Of a stretch of DNA of 64,000 nt, positions 36,277-45,054 are shown piece by piece (position 1 is the stretch's first letter; each line of letters begins with the position of its first letter). The stretch is from Candidatus Leptovillus gracilis (lineage in GTDB: Bacteria; Chloroflexota; Anaerolineae; Promineifilales; Promineifilaceae), in assembly GCA_016716065.1 (NCBI GenBank), contig JADJXA010000003.1, forward strand, positions 806,001 to 870,000, in the 5' to 3' direction. The translations under genes and the position numbers were made by a program. The notes beneath the pieces are model-generated. The model made no database searches. It was not told the DNA's origin and worked only from the letters and a program-made list of their open reading frames with translations.

Positions 36277-37665
36277 CTAAGGCCAACTAATCGGCGCTGT
36301 CTCATCTAGACAAACAAAATAAGGATAACCAGTTCTTACGGTAAAGTCAGCGCTGGGAGGGCTAATAACTGGTTTGAAAAGCCGAAAATTCTGGGTTCCT
36401 GGGTTCCACCCCAAAACCTGGGTTACACCGCCAATATCATCAGCTAACGCTGACGCTCGCAAAATATCTGTACGATCTAATGGTATTGAGAGACTATTGA
36501 GCGTACAATCACCCGACAATCCCAAAGTGAAATTAAAAACAATCGAACCTTGAGAAGGCACACCGCCAACAAAAGTTACTACTTGATCTACTGTATTATC
36601 AACCTCAAGCACATATAGTCCGCCTATTGACAATTCGAAGTTGGCAGAAGGTGGAGACGTAACCGGGTTGTAAATTCGGAAGTTTTGGGTTGGTGTATTC
36701 CATCTTTGTACGAGTTTGACACCAGATCCGACATAGGCTGCTAAACCCGATGCTCTAAAGGGCACAATCGATGCGGTGGAATCCAGGGGCAGAGCAATCA
36801 TGTTGAATTTGTTGGTCGCAGGATCGGTTAATAAGGGGTAATCAAACTCGCCGACGCGGTTGGCGTTGGCGCTTTCGAACCCGTTGGCACACGCCGATCG
36901 GACCACATAGAAGTTGTTGCTGGCGACGTCGCCCAAAGCGTCATCGTCATCAAAGGTCAGTGCGCTGGTGGTGTGGTGGGGGGTCGTGGGGGTGAAGTAG
37001 GCGTAGGTGTCGCGGTAGATGTTGTAACTGGACACGCCGGGAACGGCCGTCCAGCTCAAGCGAGCCGTCGTTGGGTTGAGTTTCGCGATAGCGGCGGTGG
37101 TGGCGGCGGGTGGCGTGGTGGACAGGCTGCCGTTAACGGCCGTTGCTGGAATCGTCACCCCATTGATGGTAGCCAGTTCGCTGTAGCCGAATTGGATTGA
37201 CGAGTTGGTCTGTGCCCCTTTGGCCCGGAAAGTGACGCGGCCAAAATTGCCACTGCCGTCAACCGGCGGTCTCGGGCTCAGTTGGGTCAACGCCAAACGA
37301 ACGGTTCCGTCTGTGTTGTCCCACTGTTTCCTGGCAATATAAAAGGTTGGCAGGAGAAAATCTACTGATTCTTGCAGCGCCGTCACTTCCAACACTGCCG
37401 GGTCAAAGGTAAGCAAAACGTCGGCCCCATACAATCCGCTGACGTTGTTGATCCGGATAAAGACATCCAGCGTCTCGCAGCCGTTAATCGTCGTCGTAAC
37501 CGACTCCAGCGTGATCGTCGTGCCGCTTTGGGCCGTAACTGACTGTGGGTTGGAGAGCAAGCCCACCAGCCAGACGAGGGCCAGGATACAGGCGAGAAAC
37601 AGTAACGGCCGTTGCCAGCCAATCTTTTCCTCTCTTGTCCACCAGTTTCGCGTATGTGTCATCAT
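36277..37665 (-). CDS. Single-cohesin secreted protein
   Basis: A basic N-terminus and hydrophobic signal (LLFLACILALVWLVGLL) are followed by a cohesin module at about residues 45-185. It has the family features ETLDVFIRINNVSGLYGADV, LTFDPAVLEV and VRLALTQLSP...GSGNFGRVTFRAKG. A fibronectin-like domain comes next (ARLSWTAVPGVSSYNIYRD). Two related C-terminal repeats follow, each with PLDST/PLDRT, a W-N-x-x-T-Q-N-F-R core and PPSA. The protein is 462 residues. Cohesins bind dockerins through calcium-stabilised contacts; the two dockerin proteins of this operon are the obvious partners. Confidence 0.82.
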   Translation of the reverse strand: MMTHTRNWWTREEKIGWQRPLLFLACILALVWLVGLLSNPQSVTAQSGTTITLESVTTTINGCETLDVFIRINNVSGLYGADVLLTFDPAVLEVTALQESVDFLLPTFYIARKQWDNTDGTVRLALTQLSPRPPVDGSGNFGRVTFRAKGAQTNSSIQFGYSELATINGVTIPATAVNGSLSTTPPAATTAAIAKLNPTTARLSWTAVPGVSSYNIYRDTYAYFTPTTPHHTTSALTFDDDDALGDVASNNFYVVRSACANGFESANANRVGEFDYPLLTDPATNKFNMIALPLDSTASIVPFRASGLAAYVGSGVKLVQRWNTPTQNFRIYNPVTSPPSANFELSIGGLYVLEVDNTVDQVVTFVGGVPSQGSIVFNFTLGLSGDCTLNSLSIPLDRTDILRASALADDIGGVTQVLGWNPGTQNFRLFKPVISPPSADFTVRTGYPYFVCLDETAPISWP

Positions 37666-37714
37666 CTACTTCATCTCCCTAGTGGGTATGCGCTAAAGCG
37701 CCTATGTTGGCTTA

Positions 37715-38968
37715 TCAGTTCCGCTGCACAACAGGCAAGAACAGCTTGTAGTCCGCGCCGACGGTTAATTCATAAACTGCCCCGAACGGATCGGCCGGGA
37801 TCACCTGCCCGTCAAGCGTGGCCAGGGTCGTATCAGAGACAGTTACAACGGCCGTGCCCTCCGCCACACTTGCAAAAGAAAAGGCAAACAAAGCGCCCGA
37901 GCCGCTGACCGGCTCGCGTGGATTTACCTGCGTCACGGCATACCAGACCGACCCGGCTTCATTGTCCGCCTCACGCCGCACAATAAAGTCTGGCGAGAGC
38001 AAATCGCTGCGCGGGATCACCTGGATACCCGGCAGAGCCGGGTTCGCATCCTGTACCTGCAATAAGGCGGGTGGGAAAGCCAGGCGAACATCCACCGCGT
38101 ACAGGTCAACCACATCTTCCAACCAAACTTCGACAAGGATCGTTTCGCCAACCACATAGCTGCCGGCTGCCGGCAGCACGCGCAGCGCCGTTTCTATGGG
38201 CGGTTGGGACGTGGCAGTAGGCGTAGATGAAGGTGTTGCGGTAGGCGTAGATGAAGGTGTTGCGGTAGGCGTAGTTGAGGGTGTTGCGGTAGGCGTCGCC
38301 GTACTGGTGGCCGTCATTGTGCCCATCGTTGGCGTTGCTGTGATGGTCGGCGTGGCTGTGGCCGTCGCAGTATGAGGTGGCGTTGCCGTACTCGTCTCTG
38401 TTGGCGTTGCCGTCGCGCCATCGCCGATCTGGTAAACAGCGCCGCTGGCCTGGGCCGGTATGGAGAGGCCATTGGCGTCGGCCAACTGGTAGGTGGTCAC
38501 CGTCACGTTGGTCAATCCCTCAGCGATGGTCATGAAGGTAAAGGAAAAGAGCGCGCCAGAGCCGCTGGCCGGCGGCGAGGGGTTGATCTGCGTCGCGGCA
38601 TACCAGACCGTACCGGCCACATTGTCTGCCTCGCGCCGGATGACAAAATCTGGCGAAAGAATGTCAGAACGGGGCGTTACCTGAACGCCGGGCAGATTGG
38701 GATCGGCGTCCAGCACTTGCAGCCGTGTGGCGTCGAAGGCCAGGCGAATGTCTACCCCGTAGAGGTCCACCACATCTTCAACCCACACCTCCACCGCAAT
38801 CGTTTCGCCCACCGCATAGCTGCCTGTTGGCGGGTTCACTACAATGGCGGTGTCACTGGTTTGATTGAGACCATAGACGCCCAGAAGCGGCAAAAACAGT
38901 ACAGCCAGCAAGATAAGGCTGAGAGTGATTTGTTGTGAGGTTAGCCTGGTGTGTGGCCTCTGGTTCAT
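37715..38968 (-). CDS. Two-cohesin scaffoldin-like protein
   Basis: After a signal peptide there are two close cohesin modules, about residues 40-180 and 275-400. Both have VGETI-x-VEVW-x-EDVVDLY, a following D-I/V-RLAF, SPDF-I/V-VRREAD and a Q-I/V-NP...GSGALF core. A Thr/Pro-rich linker of ATP repeats (about 185-260) joins them, typical of scaffoldin linkers. The C-terminus is YKLFLPVVQRN, the LPVV tail seen in other secreted proteins here. With two modules it could hold two dockerin proteins at once. It lies 5 bases from the preceding cohesin gene, so the two are cotranscribed. Confidence 0.85.
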   Translation of the reverse strand: MNQRPHTRLTSQQITLSLILLAVLFLPLLGVYGLNQTSDTAIVVNPPTGSYAVGETIAVEVWVEDVVDLYGVDIRLAFDATRLQVLDADPNLPGVQVTPRSDILSPDFVIRREADNVAGTVWYAATQINPSPPASGSGALFSFTFMTIAEGLTNVTVTTYQLADANGLSIPAQASGAVYQIGDGATATPTETSTATPPHTATATATPTITATPTMGTMTATSTATPTATPSTTPTATPSSTPTATPSSTPTATSQPPIETALRVLPAAGSYVVGETILVEVWLEDVVDLYAVDVRLAFPPALLQVQDANPALPGIQVIPRSDLLSPDFIVRREADNEAGSVWYAVTQVNPREPVSGSGALFAFSFASVAEGTAVVTVSDTTLATLDGQVIPADPFGAVYELTVGADYKLFLPVVQRN

Positions 38969-38973
38969 CAGTT

Positions 38974-40101
38974 TTAGGGTTGTGCCTGACGTTTTCGGCT
39001 CAAGAAAGAGAAAACAAGGACAATAATCAGTAACAAGCTGATGGCCGAAAAGAATACCTGTGACAAGGGAATTTGTCCACTATTTTGGGCGCTGTCAGGC
39101 GTATCTGCCCCATTGTCACTGCCCACGCCGCTGCCAATCACGGCGACGGCCGCTGCTGGCCCTTTGGCGACGGCCGTTGCCCCTTCAGCCAGGGACAAAG
39201 CAGCCACGGCTTCTGGCGTTGTGTCGGCGATGGGGGTCGCCGTTTCAGTCGGAACGGCCGTTGCCGCAGCCGCCGTTGATTCGACTTCGGCCGTGTTTAC
39301 CGCGCCATCCGCCCCCGTTGCGACCGCCGACGCCGGAGCCTCTGGGGTGGGTGAATTGGCGCTGAGCGGCGCCGTTGTGACGGTGGCAAGCGCTGCCTGT
39401 TGGGTAACGGCCGGCGTCGCTGTTGCCGTGGCCTGGGGTGTGGCGCCTGGCGGCGTGACGGCCGTTGGCGTGGCCTGCGGCGCGGCCGGCAGGAGGTCTG
39501 GGGCCGTCGTGGGCAAGGGCGTCCCGGCCAACTGCGCCGGGATGGGCGTTGGCGTTTGCGGGGGTGGAGCGGCGGAGATGACCGCCAACTGCCCATCTAT
39601 CAACTGCGGGACAAAACTCGTCCCATCCCGCTGCGCCAGCTCACCAGCCACCAGCAGCAGGGGCGTCTCGCCCGCCTGCCGGGCGCGGAAACGAATCACC
39701 ATCAGATTGCCGCTGCCGCTTTTGCCTTCGCTGGGGTTCAACTGGGTCATGACCAGCCGCAGTTGGCCCAAATCATTCCGTGCCTGGTTGAAGATGACAA
39801 AACCCGGATCAAGGAAAAGGCCGAGGGCCACTTGATCGCCCTCCAAAGCAGGATCAAAATCCACCACTTCCACAATGGCCGGATCATAGCTGACGGTGAC
39901 GTCAAAACCATACAGGCCAGTTACATCTTTAATTTCGACGGCCACGTCTATCGTCTGGCCCGTGGCTACCTGCAGCGTAGACGGGCTGAACTGTAAAACA
40001 GCCTCTGTGTTTTGGCCCCAAACAGACGGGGGTGCAGCCAGAAGCCAGAACAGAATCAGAAGCAGCGTCAGGGGATGTCTTATACAACGGCTCATAAACA
40101 T
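38974..40101 (-). CDS. Cohesin protein with C-terminal membrane anchor
   Basis: The 375-residue protein has a signal peptide (LTLLLILFWLLAAPPSVWG) and one cohesin module at about 30-175 (VATGQTIDVAVEIKDVTG, LYGFDVTVSYDPAIVEVVDF, LVMTQLNPSEGKSGSGNL). A long Ala/Thr/Pro-rich low-complexity linker follows. A C-terminal helix (VFFSAISLLLIIVLVFSFL) is followed by SRKRQAQP. This is the layout of a cell-anchoring scaffoldin, with a membrane helix instead of an SLH or sortase anchor. It probably fixes the dockerin proteins to the cell. Confidence 0.85.
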   Translation of the reverse strand: MFMSRCIRHPLTLLLILFWLLAAPPSVWGQNTEAVLQFSPSTLQVATGQTIDVAVEIKDVTGLYGFDVTVSYDPAIVEVVDFDPALEGDQVALGLFLDPGFVIFNQARNDLGQLRLVMTQLNPSEGKSGSGNLMVIRFRARQAGETPLLLVAGELAQRDGTSFVPQLIDGQLAVISAAPPPQTPTPIPAQLAGTPLPTTAPDLLPAAPQATPTAVTPPGATPQATATATPAVTQQAALATVTTAPLSANSPTPEAPASAVATGADGAVNTAEVESTAAAATAVPTETATPIADTTPEAVAALSLAEGATAVAKGPAAAVAVIGSGVGSDNGADTPDSAQNSGQIPLSQVFFSAISLLLIIVLVFSFLSRKRQAQP

Positions 40102-40203
40102 TTTGTCTTCAAGGTCAAGGCTGGTACTCGCCGCTTCAAGGCGGCGAGTACCAGCCAGGTTAGTCAGGCGTCAGGTCAATAAACCTGAAACGCCACAAAG
40201 ATG

Positions 40204-43200
40204 TTATGGAGTTGGAGTTGGAGTCCAGGGGCTGGAGTTCTTCTCGAAGTTACCGCCCATGAGCGTCAGGTCCAGAATGTTCACCACACCGTCCCCATTG
40301 ACGTCGCCAATCCCATCAACACCACAAACATCCGGCGCACCACCATACTGACCCCCGATACACGAGGCGTCAGTAATTGTAATGACATTGTCATTGGTGG
40401 CGTCGCCGCCTAACAAAACCACTGTGTTGAGGGATGTGAACGGCCGTAACGACGCCCCCGCACTGTTAGCCCATTCTTCTGGTACAGGGTTATTAATCGA
40501 ATCAAGGGAAACAAGAATAGTCGTTGGCAGGTAAAGCGGTCGGTTAATCTGGAAGTAGTATGTGCTGCCGATGAAAAGCTGATTCAGGCCTTCATAAGCT
40601 GTGGTATAACCGCCACCGGCATCACTGGTTCCCTGCGCCAGTAAGACAGACGCAGTCTTATTGGCGACGTTGAACACTTCCACCACCGTGCCGGAATCAT
40701 TCGCCCGCCCTTGCAGGTCCACAAAACCAGTGAAGTTCGCCAGCCCGGTGATGTCAATCTGCCCGTCGTTGGTATCGGTGATATTGCGATCTGTGGTGCT
40801 GGGGGCATTAAAGCCGGCGTTGTTGACAAAGACCTTCGCCCCATTCAGAGCGCCAGCGCTGGTATCCGCCTCCAGATGGGAGATGTCGAACAGCGCCGAC
40901 CAGGGACCGTTTGCAGTCAGGCCAGGGCCATTAGCTGTGAAGCTGACGGTAGCTACTGCACCACCCTGCCACTCAGTCGCACCAGTTAGGGCGCATTGAT
41001 AACCTATCTCATTGTCTAATAGGTCGTCATATTCTTGGCAGTAAGCAGTATCCCACGGTGAGACGAAGCTAAAGTTGAGAGGCGGTTCGGTCAGTAAGTC
41101 GTCGTCATAGCTAAAGCGGAAGCTAATGCCGTACAGGTTTGCTGCATCAACCATTAGGTTAACCGTGAAGGTATCATTCTCGTTCACGTCCCGCTGATAC
41201 TGGTCTCCAGCTGTCGTTGGGTCAACGTCCATGTAAACTTCGGCAAAGGTCCAGGGTAGAACCGTGACGTTGGCGCTGACGCCGTCACCATTAGCTCCAG
41301 CCGGCCCAGCCACATCACCCCAGGAATTGTATGTTGCCGGGAGCGAGCCGTTGCCGTCGTGCTGAATGCCGTTGCCGCCATTGGCCTTGAACAGGTTGCC
41401 CTGAATGGAGACCACGCCGCCCAGAGTGACGCCGCTGTTCACCAGCAAACCGGCGCCGCTATTGCTGTGAATCCAGTTGTCGAACAGCTTAAAGGAGGTG
41501 ACGTTGGCCTCCACTTCCACGCCGTTGGCCCATTCCCGTACTTCCACATCCTTCAGGGTGAAGTTGTTGCCACCGGCCCTGACTAACACAGCAGGCGAAG
41601 TATCACCGTTGCCGTCCAAAACGCCGCCCTGAACGGTAACGTCAGCAGCCACAATTGTAAACGCCGGTGAACCTGCGCCTACGGTACCGCCGTTGAGATT
41701 GATGGTGACACCAGGTCTGTTGACAACTGCACCACCGCCAACCGGTCCGGTACCCACGAAGACAATCTCTTCGCCGGGGTTGGCAGCGTCCAGCGAACCT
41801 AGCAGGTCATCATATGCCAAGGTGGTGGTGTTCTGCCAGTTGCCGGTCGTAGTTGTGCTTCCGCAACTATCACTGATCCAAGGCTGGAAGTCGACGAAGT
41901 CAGTAACCTCGTCACCTGTGCCACTAGGGTTCTGAGTTAGGTTGTATGGCCCAGATTGGTGGCCCCACCAGTTGTTCTCAGCATCCTGATTCACTGTCGC
42001 ATTGCTGTAGAAACCCAGACCGTTGTCAGAGATGCAGTTATGGTTAGCGCTCAAGGACACCGCACCGCTGCTCCGGTAAGCTAACAATGCAATATCCCAA
42101 TCCTGGATACTAGAATCCGTTACACTAACCGTGACGTCATCACCTAAAGACCAGGCGGCAACGGCATAGCTATCGGGTTGATCAACCCCGGAGAGAGTTA
42201 CATCTTCCACAGCAACCACTGTCGAAACGCCATCTACTATATAGCCTTCCCGCGTTGGACCATTTTCAAAAGGCGATGCCGGGACCACCTTCAAAACACC
42301 TTCACCCATTGCCCTGGCGCCGTAGTCACGTACACTGATACCTTCTGCATAATCAACTGCAGCGGATGTCACGGTGGTTCCGGAGACAGTACCTGGAGTT
42401 TCCTGGAAGATGATACTGGCCTGCGAATTACTCACGCTACCACCAGTAACAGCTACAGAAGCTCCGTGGTAAAACAGCATACCGGTGGCAACCCATCCAC
42501 TGCCAGTGTAGGCGATACCGGTTACGTCGGAATCAATTACACTACCGGTGGCGTCAGAAGCTATTTGAATACCGTTTTGGGCGGTTACGTTAGTAGGCCC
42601 AGCACCAATCACGGTACAGTCATCTACGTTCACCGTCAGGCCCGCTCCTGATAGTGCCATCCCAGTTTTCTGGAAATCGGTGATGACGCAGTCGGTGACT
42701 GTCAGGGTCCGCGCCGTTGCATCTTCGTTGAAGGCGTACAAGGCAACCCCGTGTTGAGACCCACTCAATGGTGTGTCACGCACGCCCTGGATCTCTACCA
42801 CGTCCACCGTGCCGCCGGCGTTGTGATAGCCGATACCCTGGAAGCGGTAGTTGGCATTGCCCTTGCCTGCGCCGTCGACCACCAGATTCTTGATCGTCAC
42901 GGCATCTGTGTCGTGGACATAGACGATGGGATAGTTATTGTTGGTTCCCGTCACAAAGAACAAAGGGAGAGTATTTGGTGACTGGATGATCGTGTTCGGA
43001 CCAACGCCCACCAGTGTCAGGTTCTTGGCGATTTCGACCTGTTCGACGTAGGTTCCAGCAACGGCATTGACCTTGTCTCCCGCAGTTGCAGCGTCCACTG
43101 CGGCCTGGATACTCAAATATACGGTGACAGCATTGCTGGTAGAGGTTGCAGTGACACGCAGCAGATCGCTGGGGTCAGTAATATAGACGCCTCGTGGTAA

Positions 43201-44148
43201 TGTATTGTTGGACAGGAATGCTTGTACCTGTGTCAAGTTTGGTAACCTGCCGACTTCATCGTCTCTCGCGAGCAGCAGCCCAGACACCCCAGTGTCAAAC
43301 GCATTGTTGGTGATTGTTGGAAAGACCGCGGGCGCATTCCGCCAGGCAATGTCATCATCAAATCCAGTTACGTAGATGCCTGCATTAGCAACAGATGATC
43401 CTGGGCTGTTGACAAACTGATTGCCAGTGACCAACATGTCGATTTCCGCAGGAGGAATGTTCCACCCTGGGCCATTCGTTGTGCTGAACGATCCTCGTAG
43501 TTCGTTATCCGCTATGCGGAATTTCTTTATCTTGGAAACAAAGTCCTCCAAGTTGACTGTCGAAGGTACGTTCTCGTCATTGATGTAGACAGCACCGTAC
43601 ATCGGGAGGCTACCTAAAGCGCCTACAACAGAGTGTTCCAAGGTGAAATTGTCTTCCACAATCTCAATGGCCTTGTTGACCAATGGTTGATGGGTACTTC
43701 CAACACCAAGCAGTTTCAGTCCGCGAATCGTTACATTTGGTGCTGTGACATGGAAGTTTGTACCCCAGTTGGACTGAATTGAGGAAGTAACGGTCGCTGC
43801 GACATCTTCGACATTGGTAATGGGAACCCCATCAGCGTCCACTCCAATAATGGAAACAGACTTGTTTATGAGCATACCCAGTGGGTTATTGCCGGAATTT
43901 GTGTTATCTCCAGGGTTGTAATTTGCACTTTCCGTGTAAGTCCCGGGATAGACAATTATGGTATCGCCAGCCGCTGCCTTGTCGATTGCCGCTTGAATCG
44001 TGGCGCAGGCGGTACTTGTCGTTGAACAGTCATTGCCGTCGTTGCCACCGGGCGCGACGTAATAGTTGATGGGATCGGCCTGCACGGCCGACGTGAGCAG
44101 AACCAAAAGCAGCGTCAGCAAAGTGACGATGGTTAGCTTCGATTTCAT
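40204..44148 (-). CDS. Beta-helix surface protein with cohesin-like module and X-dockerin
   Basis: Start at 44148 (MKSKLTIVTLL), with GGAG 8 bases before it on the minus strand; an upstream in-frame start at 44184 lacks this. Signal peptide, then INYYVAPGGNDGNDCST and ATIQAAIDKAAAGDTIIVYPGTY, the start of a right-handed parallel beta-helix (pectate-lyase/NosD type) that fills about 900 residues. A cohesin-like module follows (VNLMVDAANLYGISFRFSYD). Then come an X-like module (FTGFVDLQGRANDSG, as in the giant protein) and a dockerin (GDATNDNVITITDASCI, DVNGDGVVNILDL). Carrying both cohesin-like and dockerin parts, it could be a chain-forming adaptor. It is the first gene of the operon. It has a single ACGGCCGT, in the X-dockerin part, and looks less GC-rich than its neighbours. 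Confidence 0.83.
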   Translation of the reverse strand: MKSKLTIVTLLTLLLVLLTSAVQADPINYYVAPGGNDGNDCSTTSTACATIQAAIDKAAAGDTIIVYPGTYTESANYNPGDNTNSGNNPLGMLINKSVSIIGVDADGVPITNVEDVAATVTSSIQSNWGTNFHVTAPNVTIRGLKLLGVGSTHQPLVNKAIEIVEDNFTLEHSVVGALGSLPMYGAVYINDENVPSTVNLEDFVSKIKKFRIADNELRGSFSTTNGPGWNIPPAEIDMLVTGNQFVNSPGSSVANAGIYVTGFDDDIAWRNAPAVFPTITNNAFDTGVSGLLLARDDEVGRLPNLTQVQAFLSNNTLPRGVYITDPSDLLRVTATSTSNAVTVYLSIQAAVDAATAGDKVNAVAGTYVEQVEIAKNLTLVGVGPNTIIQSPNTLPLFFVTGTNNNYPIVYVHDTDAVTIKNLVVDGAGKGNANYRFQGIGYHNAGGTVDVVEIQGVRDTPLSGSQHGVALYAFNEDATARTLTVTDCVITDFQKTGMALSGAGLTVNVDDCTVIGAGPTNVTAQNGIQIASDATGSVIDSDVTGIAYTGSGWVATGMLFYHGASVAVTGGSVSNSQASIIFQETPGTVSGTTVTSAAVDYAEGISVRDYGARAMGEGVLKVVPASPFENGPTREGYIVDGVSTVVAVEDVTLSGVDQPDSYAVAAWSLGDDVTVSVTDSSIQDWDIALLAYRSSGAVSLSANHNCISDNGLGFYSNATVNQDAENNWWGHQSGPYNLTQNPSGTGDEVTDFVDFQPWISDSCGSTTTTGNWQNTTTLAYDDLLGSLDAANPGEEIVFVGTGPVGGGAVVNRPGVTINLNGGTVGAGSPAFTIVAADVTVQGGVLDGNGDTSPAVLVRAGGNNFTLKDVEVREWANGVEVEANVTSFKLFDNWIHSNSGAGLLVNSGVTLGGVVSIQGNLFKANGGNGIQHDGNGSLPATYNSWGDVAGPAGANGDGVSANVTVLPWTFAEVYMDVDPTTAGDQYQRDVNENDTFTVNLMVDAANLYGISFRFSYDDDLLTEPPLNFSFVSPWDTAYCQEYDDLLDNEIGYQCALTGATEWQGGAVATVSFTANGPGLTANGPWSALFDISHLEADTSAGALNGAKVFVNNAGFNAPSTTDRNITDTNDGQIDITGLANFTGFVDLQGRANDSGTVVEVFNVANKTASVLLAQGTSDAGGGYTTAYEGLNQLFIGSTYYFQINRPLYLPTTILVSLDSINNPVPEEWANSAGASLRPFTSLNTVVLLGGDATNDNVITITDASCIGGQYGGAPDVCGVDGIGDVNGDGVVNILDLTLMGGNFEKNSSPWTPTPTP

Positions 44149-45054
44149 TGTATTTTCTCCTGAAAATAGAAACAGGGGCGACAAAACGCCCTGGTAAATG
44201 GTTGATATTCCTGGTTAAACAACTTCGGAAACCTGGTTTGTGTGGAAATTTGTTGGCTAATGTTTTCCTCCCTTTCTGGCGACCTATGCATACTTCAGGC
44301 GCTGGTGATAAACGGCCGTTTAAGGCCAACCTATCAGGCAATTCCTTTTTGCTAGATTTTTTACTGGCACACGAAAGTATAAATGGCTGGCCCTCCTTTT
44401 ATCGAATCTGCCATCCGCATATGGATCGCAAATTTCCCCAACAGAAACTCTTCTCATGTGGAGCACTTTTTGTAGTTTGTATAAACGCTCACAAACTACC
44501 GCTGCATATTAGAAAGGAAATCGGTTTAAGGTTTTTGGCAATTCACCGCAACAACTGGATTTACTACCAACATTAGTGGGAGATTAACAAAGCGATCTTA
44601 CAAAAACTGTTACACTTGTGAAAAAAACCGCACAGAAAAAGAGAAACTTATACTTTGGCAATAGTACATTCGGATGCTGCAAGCACCAGGGAATGATTTC
44701 TCTGGCTAAAACAGGAAATATGCTTCAGCATACTCTGGCAGCGACGTTCCGATAGTCTGCTTGAGCAGACTTTTTATCGCAGTCACCGAATTCATTCTGG
44801 GCGATTGGGGAAATCGCCCGACAACCTCAGGAAAAGACTTTTCTGGAGTTATATTGAGTCCCCTGAAAAAAGTAACGCAGAGGCGCAGAGACACAGAGTT
44901 ACCAGAGAAGACATCCTTCTCCGCCGCCGCGTCTCTGCGTTTTTGGGGGAAACTCAGTATTCAGTTTTCAGCTCGCGTTTTCCAGCAACGCCGACTGAAA
45001 ACTGATCACTGACTACTGACCACTGACTACTGACCACTGACTTAGGCTGCCAAC
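44149..45054. other. Long leader/intergenic region upstream of the cohesin-dockerin operon
   Basis: About 900 bases with no credible gene. It is AT-richer than its surroundings. It holds a small hairpin near 44171-44192 (CAGGGGCGAC/GCCCTG), another at 44799-44819 (GGGCGATT/AATCGCCC), and a dispersed repeat with complementary arms at 44874-44941 (AACGCAGAG...CTCTGCGTT). A heptamer array follows at 44994-45042. The operon promoter must lie here, but no box is convincing. Confidence 0.5.
44994..45042 (+). repeat. Heptamer array, ACTGACT type
   Basis: Seven units run with an exact 7-bp period: ACTGAAA, ACTGATC, ACTGACT, ACTGACC, ACTGACT, ACTGACC, ACTGACT. The array lies 12 bases beyond the end of the BNR-repeat gene, between it and the operon leader. 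Confidence 0.9.

Noticed and set aside
44149..44400. Riboswitch or structured leader RNA upstream of the cohesin-dockerin operon
   Set aside because: Only small hairpins are seen; the sequence did not fit the c-di-GMP or molybdenum-cofactor aptamer cores recalled for comparison.
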